Shown: positions 43,890 to 53,223, numbered from the stretch's first letter. The stretch is DNA of 64,000 nt from JBGCFO01 sp045106955 (GCA_045106955.1 JBGCFO010000001.1:71933-135932), one strand, 5' to 3'. A program made the numbers and translations. The notes: a model not told the origin generated them from the sequence alone.

Positions 43890-45413
43890 ATGTTAATACG
43901 ATCAGGAGTTAGCATAGCGTGTTTAACATTCATCTCTAGGGTGTTTGGATTATTTAGAGATTTATTGATTGCATCTAGTTTCGGAACTGATTATATCGCT
44001 GATAGTGTAAATGTTGCATTTAGGTTACCAAATTTATTTAGAAATATTTTTGCAGAGGGTGCTATATCTATAGCCTTTGTCCCTCTGTTTAATCGGCAAT
44101 TACATTCTAGTAATGAGAATGCTCGTCAGTTTGCAAGTTCTGTATGTTTATTATTATTAATTGTTCTTTCTATAATACTGATATTAATGGAAATTTATAT
44201 GCCATTTATCATTAATATCATTGCACATGGGTTTTATGATAATCAAGAAAAATTTGATTTAACAATCCTGTTATGTCGTATTACCATGCCATATTTAATA
44301 TTAATTTCAATTATATCATTGATGGCAAGCATGCTTAATTCGATTAGAAAATTTACAGCATTTGCAGCTGTGCCAATAATATTAAATATTGGTATAATTA
44401 TTAGCATGTTGATACCCACCAATAATTTGACAATGTCAGCCTTTAATTTTAGCGTATCCATATTATTTTCTGGTTTATTGCAATTAATTGTCATGGCATA
44501 TTGCATTAAGAGGTCAAATCTTTCGTTGTCAATTTTTACTAAAATTAAATACAATAAAGACATTAAAAGATTTTTTCGTAACCTTATACCTATAACGTTT
44601 GGCTCTGGCGTGCAACAAATTAATATATTAATTTCGCAGTCTCTAACAAGTGTTATACCTGGAGCAATTTCAATCATAGCTTATGCTGATCGTTTATTTC
44701 AATTTCCATTAGCAATTATTGGAATAACTTTTAATACAATATTACTACCAGAATTATCAAAAGCTTATCATAACAAAGATATAGAGCGTATAAAGATTTT
44801 ACAAAATACAGCTGTTAAAATAGGTGTATTTCTATCAATCCCCTCTAGTTTGGGTATCATCTTGTTATCAAAATGGATAATACGTATAATATACCAACAT
44901 GGTGAATTCACTATCAATGATACGATTAACACGGCATATGTATTATCTATATTTGCAATAGGACTACCTGCGGCAATTTTAACTAAAATTCTTAATCCTG
45001 TATTTTATGCAAATAATAATACCAAGACTCCTTTAAAGATTAGTATGTATGTAATTGCTATAAATATATCTCTAAATATCATATTAATGATTAAATTTGG
45101 GTATTTTGGAATTGCTACTGGTTCAGCTATATCTAGCTGGTGTCATTTATATTTTTTGTATAAATATACTTATCGAGATAAATTATTATTTGTATCAAAA
45201 AATCTAATATCATTCATAATTAAAATTATCATCTGCTCTGTTATAATGATTATTGGATTGCATCTAATAAATTTATATTACGCGGATTATTTATTTGGTG
45301 GAAAGCTTATAGATTCAGTGATGATTTTATTTTTTCAAATAATATGTGGCTTTTTGATATTTACCATTACAGCTTTTTGTTTTAAATTACATAAAGCTTT
45401 ACATGTAAATTAG
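43890..45413 (+). CDS. murJ: Lipid II flippase MurJ
   Basis: Inner-membrane MOP-superfamily flippase that moves lipid II across the membrane for peptidoglycan assembly. The opening RSGVSIACLTFISRVFGLFRDLLIASSFG, the adjacent DSVNVAFRLPNLFRNIFAEGA (with conserved Arg/Asn/Glu of the cavity) and the later PIAITFGSG / IISYADRLFQFPLAIIGI segments are MurJ signatures. 507 aa with about 14 hydrophobic helices is normal. It is immediately after the cytochrome c gene; a TraX-like gene follows. Confidence 0.95.
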   Translation: MLIRSGVSIACLTFISRVFGLFRDLLIASSFGTDYIADSVNVAFRLPNLFRNIFAEGAISIAFVPLFNRQLHSSNENARQFASSVCLLLLIVLSIILILMEIYMPFIINIIAHGFYDNQEKFDLTILLCRITMPYLILISIISLMASMLNSIRKFTAFAAVPIILNIGIIISMLIPTNNLTMSAFNFSVSILFSGLLQLIVMAYCIKRSNLSLSIFTKIKYNKDIKRFFRNLIPITFGSGVQQINILISQSLTSVIPGAISIIAYADRLFQFPLAIIGITFNTILLPELSKAYHNKDIERIKILQNTAVKIGVFLSIPSSLGIILLSKWIIRIIYQHGEFTINDTINTAYVLSIFAIGLPAAILTKILNPVFYANNNTKTPLKISMYVIAINISLNIILMIKFGYFGIATGSAISSWCHLYFLYKYTYRDKLLFVSKNLISFIIKIIICSVIMIIGLHLINLYYADYLFGGKLIDSVMILFFQIICGFLIFTITAFCFKLHKALHVN

Positions 45414-45432
45414 ATTTATCATGGACATATAA

Positions 45433-46188
45433 GTGAATATAAAAAAAATACAATCCAATTACCAGGATGTCTTAAAGACAATTGCTATAATATCAATGAT
45501 TATAGATCATATAGGTTTGTACTTCTTTCCTGGAGTTTTATACTTGAGAATGATAGGGCGTATTGCAATGCCGATTTTTTGCTTTTTTGCTGGGTATAAT
45601 TTTCATCAAAAGATTAAGCATTCTATATTGATTTATGGCTTGATCTTATACGTTTGCACAGCATTCGTACTGCAAAATGCATCTATGACAAATATTTTAT
45701 TTACTATATATCTTGGGCAGATATACTTATTATTTATGCACAAAAATATAAATAATTATTACATTGCATACGCTCAAGTGATATTGCTTGCAGCGCTTTA
45801 TCCTTGGATACCAGATATTTTAGAATACAGCACAATAGCTATTGCAATTATGGTGTTAGGATACATGAGCAAGATCATGATTAATGATATTAAATATAAT
45901 GCTTTTGCAATATCTATTCTTAGTTGTATATTTAACTTTGATGTTCTCTTTATGCGTCAAAATTCTTATTATTATGATTACTATTCATATATTTACTGTA
46001 TCTGGACAATTATAAACTTGATTATTATATATTTAATGCTAACATCATATGGTTTTAAGAAACCTGTATCGTTTAATGTATTTGCATTAATTGGACGCAA
46101 TGTTTTATATATATATTTTGTTCATTTAATGTTAATTGACATGATTTTATGGTATTTATTATATATTGGAAAGTTTGTTTTAGTTTAG
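45433..46188 (+). CDS. TraX-family polytopic membrane protein
   Basis: Start is GTG. 251 residues with about seven to eight hydrophobic helices. The N-terminus has the TraX signature pattern DVLKTIAIISMIIDHIG..FFPG and LRMIGRIAMPIFCFFAG, shared with acyltransferase-3-like proteins. In F plasmids TraX acetylates pilin; chromosomal members have no assigned role, and no conjugation genes are nearby. Probably an inner-membrane acyl-group modifier by family, function unknown here. Confidence 0.75.
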   Translation: MNIKKIQSNYQDVLKTIAIISMIIDHIGLYFFPGVLYLRMIGRIAMPIFCFFAGYNFHQKIKHSILIYGLILYVCTAFVLQNASMTNILFTIYLGQIYLLFMHKNINNYYIAYAQVILLAALYPWIPDILEYSTIAIAIMVLGYMSKIMINDIKYNAFAISILSCIFNFDVLFMRQNSYYYDYYSYIYCIWTIINLIIIYLMLTSYGFKKPVSFNVFALIGRNVLYIYFVHLMLIDMILWYLLYIGKFVLV

Positions 46189-46212
46189 TAATTAGTTTAA
46201 TAGAGAATATAA

Positions 46213-46617
46213 GTGGGAAAAGAGTTTCAATTAAAAATTATCAATTCTAAAGAGATAATATTTGATAAATTAATTACAAATGTTGTGATTCCTGGAATAG
46301 AAGGGGAGTTTGGTGTTTTGTATGACCACGCGCCATTTATTAGTTTAATTGCGCCAGGCATAATTAAAGCTCAAATTCAATCATCAGATGGAGTAAAATA
46401 TTTTGTATATGATGGTATGGTGAGTGTTGAGTCTAATACAACGTTAATTATTGTTGAATTTATTGTTGATATGCAAACAGTATCTAAGAATGAAGTAAAT
46501 TCAACTATGTCATTATATAAAGAAAAACTTCACACAATAGATGATATAAAAAACTCTGAGCATTTATATATACAAAACAAAATTAGTCAATATAATGCTC
46601 TATTAGAGTATTTATAA
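46213..46617 (+). CDS. atpC: ATP synthase F1 epsilon subunit, detached from the main atp operon
   Basis: Central-stalk subunit coupling rotor to F1 and inhibiting ATP hydrolysis. The start is GTG; the beta-sandwich is clear in FQLKIINSKEIIFDKLITNVVIPG and EGEFGVLYDHAPFISLIAPGII, followed by a helical C-terminus. 134 aa is normal. It lies about 8 kb from atpH-A-G-D (54178-58733), between the TraX-like gene and cutA, on the same strand. In many bacteria it follows atpD directly. Confidence 0.93.
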   Translation: MGKEFQLKIINSKEIIFDKLITNVVIPGIEGEFGVLYDHAPFISLIAPGIIKAQIQSSDGVKYFVYDGMVSVESNTTLIIVEFIVDMQTVSKNEVNSTMSLYKEKLHTIDDIKNSEHLYIQNKISQYNALLEYL

Positions 46618-46634
46618 TACACTAATATACAGAT

Positions 46635-46952
46635 ATGAATATCGCACAGCATGATTGTTGTTTAATATTTACAACTATAGGCGATTATGCTAAAGCTAAA
46701 GATATATCCAGAATTTTATTGAGTGATAATCTGGCTAAATGTATACAGATAGATAAGGTAGAAAGTTGCTTTAAATGGAATAGTGAAATTTGTTCTCAAG
46801 AGGAATTTAGGATTTTAATTAAAGCTAAATCTAGCAACTACAAAGCGATAGAAGATAAAATTAGTAGTTTGCATAATTATCAAGTGCCACAGATTATAAA
46901 ATGCAATGTATCTGATGGGTTAGAATCTTATATACAATGGATAAATCAATGA
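46635..46952 (+). CDS. cutA: CutA1-family divalent-cation tolerance protein
   Basis: Small trimeric cytosolic protein, linked to copper tolerance in E. coli but of uncertain general role. The family pattern is visible: IFTTIGDYAKAKDISRILLSDNLAKCIQIDKVESCFKWN followed by EEFRILIKAKSSNYKAIEDKISSLHNYQVPQIIKCNV. 105 aa is standard. It lies 17 bp after atpC. Confidence 0.93.
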   Translation: MNIAQHDCCLIFTTIGDYAKAKDISRILLSDNLAKCIQIDKVESCFKWNSEICSQEEFRILIKAKSSNYKAIEDKISSLHNYQVPQIIKCNVSDGLESYIQWINQ

Positions 46953-47089
46953 TGATGAACTGAATAGTTTTATCTTTTGTGTTATATAAAATCTAATATG
47001 ACTGTATATAACGCATAATATATATAGTGTGCAAAAATATATGCAAATTTAATACAAACTATAAAAAGATAAGTTTAAGCGAAATAAAT

Positions 47090-47095
47090 GAGGTG
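47090..47095 (+). promoter_or_regulatory. Shine-Dalgarno site deciding the symporter start
   Basis: GAGGTG lies 6 bp before the ATG at 47102. A possible GTG start 75 bp further upstream (47027) has no comparable site, so the shorter protein is preferred. Confidence 0.7.
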
Positions 47096-47101
47096 AAAAA
47101 A

Positions 47102-48310
47102 ATGCAATTGTGGAAAAAAGTAGTTCTTGGCTTGATTCTCGGTATTTTATTTGGAAGTGTAGCTAGGGATTATGTGTCCTATGTTAAGCCTATTGGCGAT
47201 ATGTTTTTGCATGCTATCAAGATGATAATATATCCACTAATATTCTTTAGTTTAGTTTCTGGTATTACAAGTATGACAGACCCTTCCACTCTAACAAGGG
47301 TGGGAACGAAGGCTACAATAGCATTTTTGTGTACAACGATATTTGCTGTGATATTTGGCATAACTATAGCTTATATACTACAACCAGGCCGTGGAGTTAA
47401 TGTTGATTTTGGTCAAACAGTTCATTTTAAAGGCCCGTCATTTGATTTAGGAGAGTTTATTGTAAATATTATTCCAAGTAATATAGTTGAATCATTTGCT
47501 AGTGGTAGCATTTTGCAAATAGTATTTTTTGCAATGTTCACAGGTTTTGTTTTAAATAAAATGAATAATTCAAGTTCCAACGCCATCAAGAGCGCATGTT
47601 ATGAAATTACTCAAGTCATATTGAAGATGATAACATTTATAATGCAGCTATCTCCTTATGGAGCGTTTGCATTAACCTCTTGGGTTGTTGGAACACAAGG
47701 TTTTGAGGTGATTTACAGCTTATCTCAATTGGTTGCAGCGGTCTTTTTGGCCATGGTGTGTCAATATTTAATATTTGGAGCATTAATAGCAGTATGTTGT
47801 AGAGTATCTCCTATACCTTTTTACAAAAAAAGCATTGAGTATCAAGTGCTTGCATTTTCCACTTCAAGCAGTAAAGCAACCTTGGCAACTACTATGCAAG
47901 TTTGTAGAAAACGTCTTGGTATTTCAGAATCTAGCACATCGTTTGTTTTACCTCTTGGCGCTTCAATTAATATGGATGGTTTTGCAATTAACTTATCTTT
48001 AAGCGCATTATTTTTTGCTCAAATGATGAATGTTACATTATCGATACATGATTATTTCATTATAATTTTAACTGCAACTGTAGGATCTATAGGAGGGGCA
48101 GGAATACCAGGGGCTTCTTTAATTATGCTGCCTATGGTTCTTGCGTCAGTCAATCTCCCTATAGAAGGAGTTGCAATTTTAGCTGGCATCGATAGAATAT
48201 TAGATATGTTGCGTACAACAATCAATATTACAGGCGATGCTACAATAACATTGTTGATAGATAACAGTGAAGGAACTTTTAATAAGCAGAAATATTTAGA
48301 AGATAATTAA
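47102..48310 (+). CDS. Dicarboxylate/amino acid:cation symporter (DAACS family)
   Basis: Inner-membrane secondary transporter taking up glutamate, aspartate or C4-dicarboxylates with H+ or Na+. I use the ATG at 47102, which has a GAGGTG ribosome site 6 bp upstream and opens at the first helix (QLWKKVVLGLILGILFG). Family motifs: STSSSKATLATTM (serine-rich reentrant loop), LPLGASINMDGFAI and GSIGGAGIPGASLIMLPMVL, then DRILDMLRTTINITGDA with the substrate-site Asp/Arg/Asn residues. 402 aa is normal. The motif order resembles GltP/DctA; the substrate cannot be fixed. Confidence 0.92.
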   Translation: MQLWKKVVLGLILGILFGSVARDYVSYVKPIGDMFLHAIKMIIYPLIFFSLVSGITSMTDPSTLTRVGTKATIAFLCTTIFAVIFGITIAYILQPGRGVNVDFGQTVHFKGPSFDLGEFIVNIIPSNIVESFASGSILQIVFFAMFTGFVLNKMNNSSSNAIKSACYEITQVILKMITFIMQLSPYGAFALTSWVVGTQGFEVIYSLSQLVAAVFLAMVCQYLIFGALIAVCCRVSPIPFYKKSIEYQVLAFSTSSSKATLATTMQVCRKRLGISESSTSFVLPLGASINMDGFAINLSLSALFFAQMMNVTLSIHDYFIIILTATVGSIGGAGIPGASLIMLPMVLASVNLPIEGVAILAGIDRILDMLRTTINITGDATITLLIDNSEGTFNKQKYLEDN

Positions 48311-48381
48311 AAAAATAATTTATAAGTATTACTAGTATAAATTATAGGTTCAGAAGAAATTCATTTTATAGTAATATTTAC

Positions 48382-48410
48382 TTGCAAATGTTTGAGTGTG
48401 GTTGTATATT
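48382..48410 (+). promoter_or_regulatory. Candidate rpsB promoter
   Basis: TTGCAA (48382-48387), exactly 17 bp, TATATT (48405-48410). It precedes the rpsB start by about 135 bp, leaving a leader with T-rich stretches. The rpsA promoter uses the same TTGCAA -35 and 17-bp spacer. Confidence 0.55.
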
Positions 48411-48544
48411 ATCACTTATAAATTAATACATGCAAAGTTATAGTGTTAGTCTGTTTTTGGCGTTTTTATTAAAAATGTTTTTATCAAAAATAGTGAGTTA
48501 TAGTTCTTTGCAGAAGTTGAACTAACACAAATTGGAGATGTTAA

Positions 48545-49606
48545 ATGCACAAAATTCCTGATATAAAAATATCTGATTTACTTGATGCAGGCGTTCATTT
48601 TGGACATAAAGCAAGCAAGTGGAATCCAAAAATGGCTCCTTATATATATGGAGAAAAAAATGGTTTACATATCATAGACTTAAGGCAAACCGTGATTTTA
48701 ATGAAAATCGCTATGCAAAAAGCCTATAATGTTGTAAAAAATAATGGCAAGATCTTATTCGTTAGTACGAAGCACTATGCTACTGAATTTATAGAAGAAT
48801 ATGCATCTAAATCTGGGCAGCATTATGTTAATCATAGATGGCTAGGTGGTATGCTAACCAATTGGAATACAGTTTCTAAATCTATCAAAACTCTTACTGA
48901 TTTGGAGAAGATATTATCAGATGAAGTATTGATGGCAAGTTATGTTAAAAAAGAAAGGTTAGAGATATCTAGAAAAAAAGACAAATTATTTAAGTCATTA
49001 AATGGCATTAGAGATTTATCTGGCCGTCCAGATCTAATGATAGTAATTGATACAAATAAAGAACATCTGGCAATACAAGAAGCAAGAAAATTAAATATTC
49101 CAGTTATTGGAATCGTTGATTCTAATTCAAATCCTTATTTAGCATATCCAGTTCCAGGCAATGATGATTCCATTAGAGCAATCAGATTTTATTGCGAAAT
49201 GTTTTCCAATGCTATATTAGCTGGGTTAGAAGAGGCTTTGATCAAATCTGGAGCAGATTTAGAGTCTATTAGCAATGGTATTGAGATCGAGAATAGGAAA
49301 GAATTAAAGGCTCAAGAAAATATTAAAAAGCTTGATAAGAAGTCTAGAGCCGATATAGGAAGCGCAGTCAAAAAACAAGTTAATGAAGATAAGGTTTCTT
49401 CAATGCAGTTTGCAAAATCTGTCAATCAAAGACCTCTTGTTGACGATAAAGATAGCAATAAAAATGCAAAACCTACTAAAACTTCTACATCTACTTCTAA
49501 AGCTGCAGCAGCAACATTGGAAGAATTAAATCAGTTAACACAGGATGGTTTTGCAACTGGAAAACCTAAAGATCGTGGTAATGATTCAAAAGAAAAAAGC
49601 CTTTAG
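48545..49606 (+). CDS. rpsB: 30S ribosomal protein S2 with long C-terminal extension
   Basis: Small-subunit ribosomal protein. GGAG lies 7 bp before the ATG. The S2 core runs to about residue 235: ISDLLDAGVHFGHKASKWNPKM, HIIDLRQTV, FVSTKHYATEFI, HRWLGGMLTNWNT and PVIGIVDSNSNPYLAYPVPGNDDS. The remaining ~115 residues are a Lys/Ser/Thr/Asp-rich, low-complexity tail absent from E. coli S2 (241 aa) and longer than I recall for Rickettsia. It is followed by tsf, the conserved rpsB-tsf pair. Confidence 0.97.
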   Translation: MHKIPDIKISDLLDAGVHFGHKASKWNPKMAPYIYGEKNGLHIIDLRQTVILMKIAMQKAYNVVKNNGKILFVSTKHYATEFIEEYASKSGQHYVNHRWLGGMLTNWNTVSKSIKTLTDLEKILSDEVLMASYVKKERLEISRKKDKLFKSLNGIRDLSGRPDLMIVIDTNKEHLAIQEARKLNIPVIGIVDSNSNPYLAYPVPGNDDSIRAIRFYCEMFSNAILAGLEEALIKSGADLESISNGIEIENRKELKAQENIKKLDKKSRADIGSAVKKQVNEDKVSSMQFAKSVNQRPLVDDKDSNKNAKPTKTSTSTSKAAAATLEELNQLTQDGFATGKPKDRGNDSKEKSL

Positions 49607-49688
49607 AAAGAATAAATCAGATAAAGATAGTAAAAAAGATTAATACGATAAAATTAAAACATTTAATATTTAAAGCATAGGAGAAGGA

Positions 49689-50558
49689 ATGGTTAATGCA
49701 GAGTTAGTAAAAACATTACGTAGTAAAACAGGCGCGCCAATGATGCATTGCAAGAAGGCGTTAGAAGAAACTAAGGGAGATTTGGAATCTGCTGTTGACT
49801 TACTGAGGAAGCAAGGAATTGCAACTGCAGCTAAAAAAGCTGGAAACCTTACATCGGATGGCTTAGTAGCCCTATCTCGAGATGGTAATTCTAGAGTGGC
49901 TATAGTTGAAATGAATACTCAGACGGATTTTGTTGCTAAAAATAATAAATTTAGAGATTTTGTTCGCCAAGTATCGTTATTAGCTTTAGACGCAAGAGAT
50001 ATTGACGATTTGAAATCTAGTGTAATGCCAAGTGGTTCTACTGTATCAGATAGTTTGGTAGAAAATATCGCTGTCATTGGAGAGAATATTACTCTAAAAC
50101 GTATTGGCAAGGTTGAATTATCTGGCGATGGCGTCATCTCGACTTATGTGCACAACAAAGTGGAAGATTCTATGGGCAAAGTTGCTGTTGCTGTAGTTCT
50201 TGAATCGAATGGGGATAAGGATAAATTGGAAGAGTTAGGTAAACAGATCGCTATGCATATTGCAGCTACAAATCCTAAATCATTAGATATTGATTCTTTG
50301 GATAAAGCTTTAATTGACCGAGAGAAAGAAATATTTGCCCAGCAAGCTTTAAATTCAGGTAAGCCAAAAGATATTATAGAGAAGATGGAATCCGGAATGT
50401 TAAAAAAGTTTTTTAAACAAGTGGTGTTATTAGAACAGCCATTTATCATGAATGATAAAGTATCAATTAGCGAGTTATTAAAGAATTCTGCAAATGATCT
50501 AAAAACAGAAATTAAAATTCAAAAATTCATTAAATATGAAGTTGGCGAATCTGTGTAA
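49689..50558 (+). CDS. tsf: Elongation factor Ts
   Basis: Guanine-nucleotide exchange factor of EF-Tu. A strong AGGAG lies 5 bp before the ATG. The N-terminal UBA-like domain has LRSKTGAPMMHCKKALEETKGDLESAVDLLRKQG, and the core VAIVEMNTQTDFVAKN. 289 aa is normal. It overlaps the alr start region by 23 bp. Confidence 0.97.
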   Translation: MVNAELVKTLRSKTGAPMMHCKKALEETKGDLESAVDLLRKQGIATAAKKAGNLTSDGLVALSRDGNSRVAIVEMNTQTDFVAKNNKFRDFVRQVSLLALDARDIDDLKSSVMPSGSTVSDSLVENIAVIGENITLKRIGKVELSGDGVISTYVHNKVEDSMGKVAVAVVLESNGDKDKLEELGKQIAMHIAATNPKSLDIDSLDKALIDREKEIFAQQALNSGKPKDIIEKMESGMLKKFFKQVVLLEQPFIMNDKVSISELLKNSANDLKTEIKIQKFIKYEVGESV

Positions 50559-51684
50559 AGCAGTATCTAGTAGCGATGATTATCAAAATGATTGTTGCAG
50601 ATTAGAAATAAATTTATCTAATATTTGTAGTAATTATTTGACTATATCTGCTATGTGCAGCACAGCTTCTCTTGCATCTGTTGTAAAGTCTAATGCTTAC
50701 TCCTTAGGAGCAAATAAAATTGCGCCTGCCTTAGAATCAGTGGGTTGCAGTATTTTTTTTGTCGCATCATTCAAAGAAGCTATGTCTTTAAGGGGTTATT
50801 TAAAGAATTCCAGCTATATTTATGTATTAAATGGGATTTTTCAAGGCCAAGAATCTGATTTTATAAACAATAATTTGATTCCTGTAATCAATAATCTTTG
50901 GCAGTTAAATATCTGGAATCAATTTGCAAAATACTTGCACAAGAAATTATCGTGTATTTTACATTTTGATACTGGAATGAATCGTTTAGGTTTAACTCAT
51001 AATCAAATTATAAAAATAATTAACGATGATAATTTAATTGATGGATTACAATTTGCATATATTATGAGCCATTTATCTTGTGGGCATAATGCTCATCATT
51101 TGCATAATAAGCAGCAATTAGATAAATTTCAAAATTACCTCAATTATTTTCCAAGCTCTAAGTCAAGTCTTGCTAATTCCGCAGTTTTATCCCTAGGGCC
51201 AGAATATCATTTTGATATGGTAAGAATTGGTGCCGCGTTGTACGGATTAGAAAAAGCGCGGAAAGAAAAAAATAGTGACATAAAATCTGTAATATCATTA
51301 AATGCACCAATCATTCAATTGAATAGCATTCCAAAAGATTCTCATATAGGTTATGATCTTACGTTTACAGCTAACAGCAATAGGTTAATTGCAACCTTGC
51401 CACTTGGTTACGGAGATGGCTATCCAATAGAAGCGAGTAATATTGGTAAGGCATACATACAAGGGTATGAAGCAAAAATAGTTGGGAGAGTATCAATGGA
51501 TTTAGTTAATATCGATGTTACTGATGTGCCTAATGAGTTATTATTTATCGGTCAACAGGTTTCATTGATTAGCCCTCATTATACAATCCAAGATTTAGCT
51601 GATGACATTAACATTAGTTGTTATAATGTACTGATAAATCTGATGAGTAATAGATACGATATAATATATAAGTATAATGATTAA
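50536..51684 (+). CDS. alr: Alanine racemase
   Basis: PLP enzyme supplying D-alanine for MurF's substrate. The PLP lysine is in VVKSNAYSLGANKI, and the catalytic-tyrosine region is SHIGYDLTF; RVSMDLVNIDVTD and LPLGYGDGYPIEA are family motifs. 382 aa is standard (about 360-380). It begins 23 bp inside the tsf end, so it may be translationally coupled; an alternative start further in is possible. The order alr-mlaE-mlaF that follows matches the Rickettsia arrangement as I recall it. Confidence 0.93.
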   Translation: MKLANLCKAVSSSDDYQNDCCRLEINLSNICSNYLTISAMCSTASLASVVKSNAYSLGANKIAPALESVGCSIFFVASFKEAMSLRGYLKNSSYIYVLNGIFQGQESDFINNNLIPVINNLWQLNIWNQFAKYLHKKLSCILHFDTGMNRLGLTHNQIIKIINDDNLIDGLQFAYIMSHLSCGHNAHHLHNKQQLDKFQNYLNYFPSSKSSLANSAVLSLGPEYHFDMVRIGAALYGLEKARKEKNSDIKSVISLNAPIIQLNSIPKDSHIGYDLTFTANSNRLIATLPLGYGDGYPIEASNIGKAYIQGYEAKIVGRVSMDLVNIDVTDVPNELLFIGQQVSLISPHYTIQDLADDINISCYNVLINLMSNRYDIIYKYND

Positions 51685-52453
51685 TATAGCATCATTAATT
51701 GGCAAGTCAGGCATTTCCATTGCTTATAAGGTTGGATTTGCATTCATGTTTATATTTGCAGCAATTAGCAGTATATTTGCTTTTCCTGTATATTATAGAA
51801 ATATTGTGCAACAAATAATATTTATAGGCTTTTATTCATTACCAGTTGTTGCTTTGACAACATTCTTTTCAGGAGGGGTGTTAGCATTACAAAGTTATAT
51901 TGGATTTTCTAGATTTGCAGCAGAAAGTGCAATACCAAATGTAGTTGTGTTATCTATTACCAGAGAGTTAGGTCCTGTATTAACTGGTTTAATGGTTGCT
52001 GGTAGAGTAGGAGCTTCTATAGCGGCAGAAATTGCAACCATGCGAGTCACAGAACAAATAGATGCTTTATATACTTTATCTACAGACCCGATTAGATACT
52101 TAGTTTTTCCACGAATTTTATCTGCTACCATTATGTTACCATGTTTAGTATTGATAGGAGATGTATTAGGAGTTATGGGTGGATATGCAATTAGTGTATA
52201 TACTTTAGATTTTAATAGCTCATCTTATATTATCAATACAATTAAGTTTTTGCATTTTGACGATGTTATATCTGGATTAATTAAATCAGCTGTTTTTGGA
52301 TTCATCATTACTACGATTAGTTGTTACAATGGGTATTACTCTGAAAAAGGAGCAAAAGGAGTTGGTAAAGCAACTACATCATCAGTTGTTATATCTTCTA
52401 TATTAATCTTATCTAGTGATTATATAATGACTTCATTATTTTTTGACAAATGA
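51677..52453 (+). CDS. mlaE: MlaE-family ABC lipid transporter permease
   Basis: Inner-membrane permease of the Mla/TRIGALACTOSYLDIACYLGLYCEROL-type phospholipid transport system. The hydrophobic protein has the family motifs FFSGGVLALQSYIGFSRF, ELGPVLTGLMVAGRVGASIAAEIATMRVTEQIDAL and PIRYLVFPRILSATIMLPCL. 258 aa is typical. It overlaps alr by 8 bp and mlaF by 4 bp. No MlaD or MlaC gene is next to it. Confidence 0.93.
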   Translation: MINIASLIGKSGISIAYKVGFAFMFIFAAISSIFAFPVYYRNIVQQIIFIGFYSLPVVALTTFFSGGVLALQSYIGFSRFAAESAIPNVVVLSITRELGPVLTGLMVAGRVGASIAAEIATMRVTEQIDALYTLSTDPIRYLVFPRILSATIMLPCLVLIGDVLGVMGGYAISVYTLDFNSSSYIINTIKFLHFDDVISGLIKSAVFGFIITTISCYNGYYSEKGAKGVGKATTSSVVISSILILSSDYIMTSLFFDK

Positions 52454-53220
52454 GCAATAATTCAGCATACGCAATCAAGATAAAATCGTTATATAAATCA
52501 TTTGGCAATAACAATGTATTGCAAGATATAAACCTAGCAATCAAAAAAGATAGCTCCATGGTGATCTTAGGTGGATCCGGCACTGGAAAATCAGTTTTAA
52601 TCAAAACAATCATAGGCTTAATTAAGCCAGATTATGGAAGTATTATTGTAGATAATATTGAAACGGTAAATTGTTCTAAAAAACATCGAAATCAAATTTT
52701 ACAACGTTGTGGATTTTTATTTCAAAATGGCGCTCTATTTGATTCTCTTAATGTTAAAGAAAATATTATATTTTTTGCCAAAAGGTTATTTAATTTATCA
52801 GAATCAGACAATCATAATATCGCAGTAGAAAAACTTAGTTTAGTTGGATTAGGAAAAGAAGTTTTAACATTGTATCCTTCCGAATTATCTGGCGGTATGC
52901 AAAAAAGAGTAGCATTAGCGCGTGCGATTTGTCATAACCCACAGATCATATTTTTTGATGAGCCAACTACGGGTCTAGATCCAATTATGGCAAATGTTAT
53001 AAATGAGCTTATTACAAAAATACGCAAAGCGATGAACGTAACAACCGTTACCATTACTCATGATATGAACAGTTTGTATAAAATTGCCACAGATATTGCG
53101 TATATATATAAAGGTAAAATATTATGGACAGGAAAAAAAGAAGAGTTAGATGATATTGACAATGAATATTTAAAGCAATTCATTTCAGGATCAACAGTAG
53201 GGCCAATGCAAATATTATGA
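52450..53220 (+). CDS. mlaF: MlaF-family ABC transporter ATPase
   Basis: Cytosolic ATPase of the Mla-type lipid transporter. Walker A GGSGTGKSV (about residues 40-48), the signature LSGGMQKRVALARA, Walker B IIFFDEPTTGLDP and the switch His in VTITHDMNSLY are all present. 256 aa is normal. Coupled to mlaE by a 4-bp overlap. The ORF closes 4 bp before the methyltransferase gene, so the run alr-mlaE-mlaF-methyltransferase may be one transcript. Confidence 0.95.
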   Translation: MSNNSAYAIKIKSLYKSFGNNNVLQDINLAIKKDSSMVILGGSGTGKSVLIKTIIGLIKPDYGSIIVDNIETVNCSKKHRNQILQRCGFLFQNGALFDSLNVKENIIFFAKRLFNLSESDNHNIAVEKLSLVGLGKEVLTLYPSELSGGMQKRVALARAICHNPQIIFFDEPTTGLDPIMANVINELITKIRKAMNVTTVTITHDMNSLYKIATDIAYIYKGKILWTGKKEELDDIDNEYLKQFISGSTVGPMQIL

Positions 53221-53223
53221 TTA

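Noticed and set aside
44243..44677. Minus-strand 144-residue frame inside murJ
   Set aside because: Antisense to a full-length MurJ with intact motifs.
48315..48345. Inverted repeat ATAATTTATA / TATAAATTAT after the symporter gene as a terminator
   Set aside because: Arms are entirely A and T, the spacer is 11 bases and no T-run follows; such pairs are expected by chance in this AT content.
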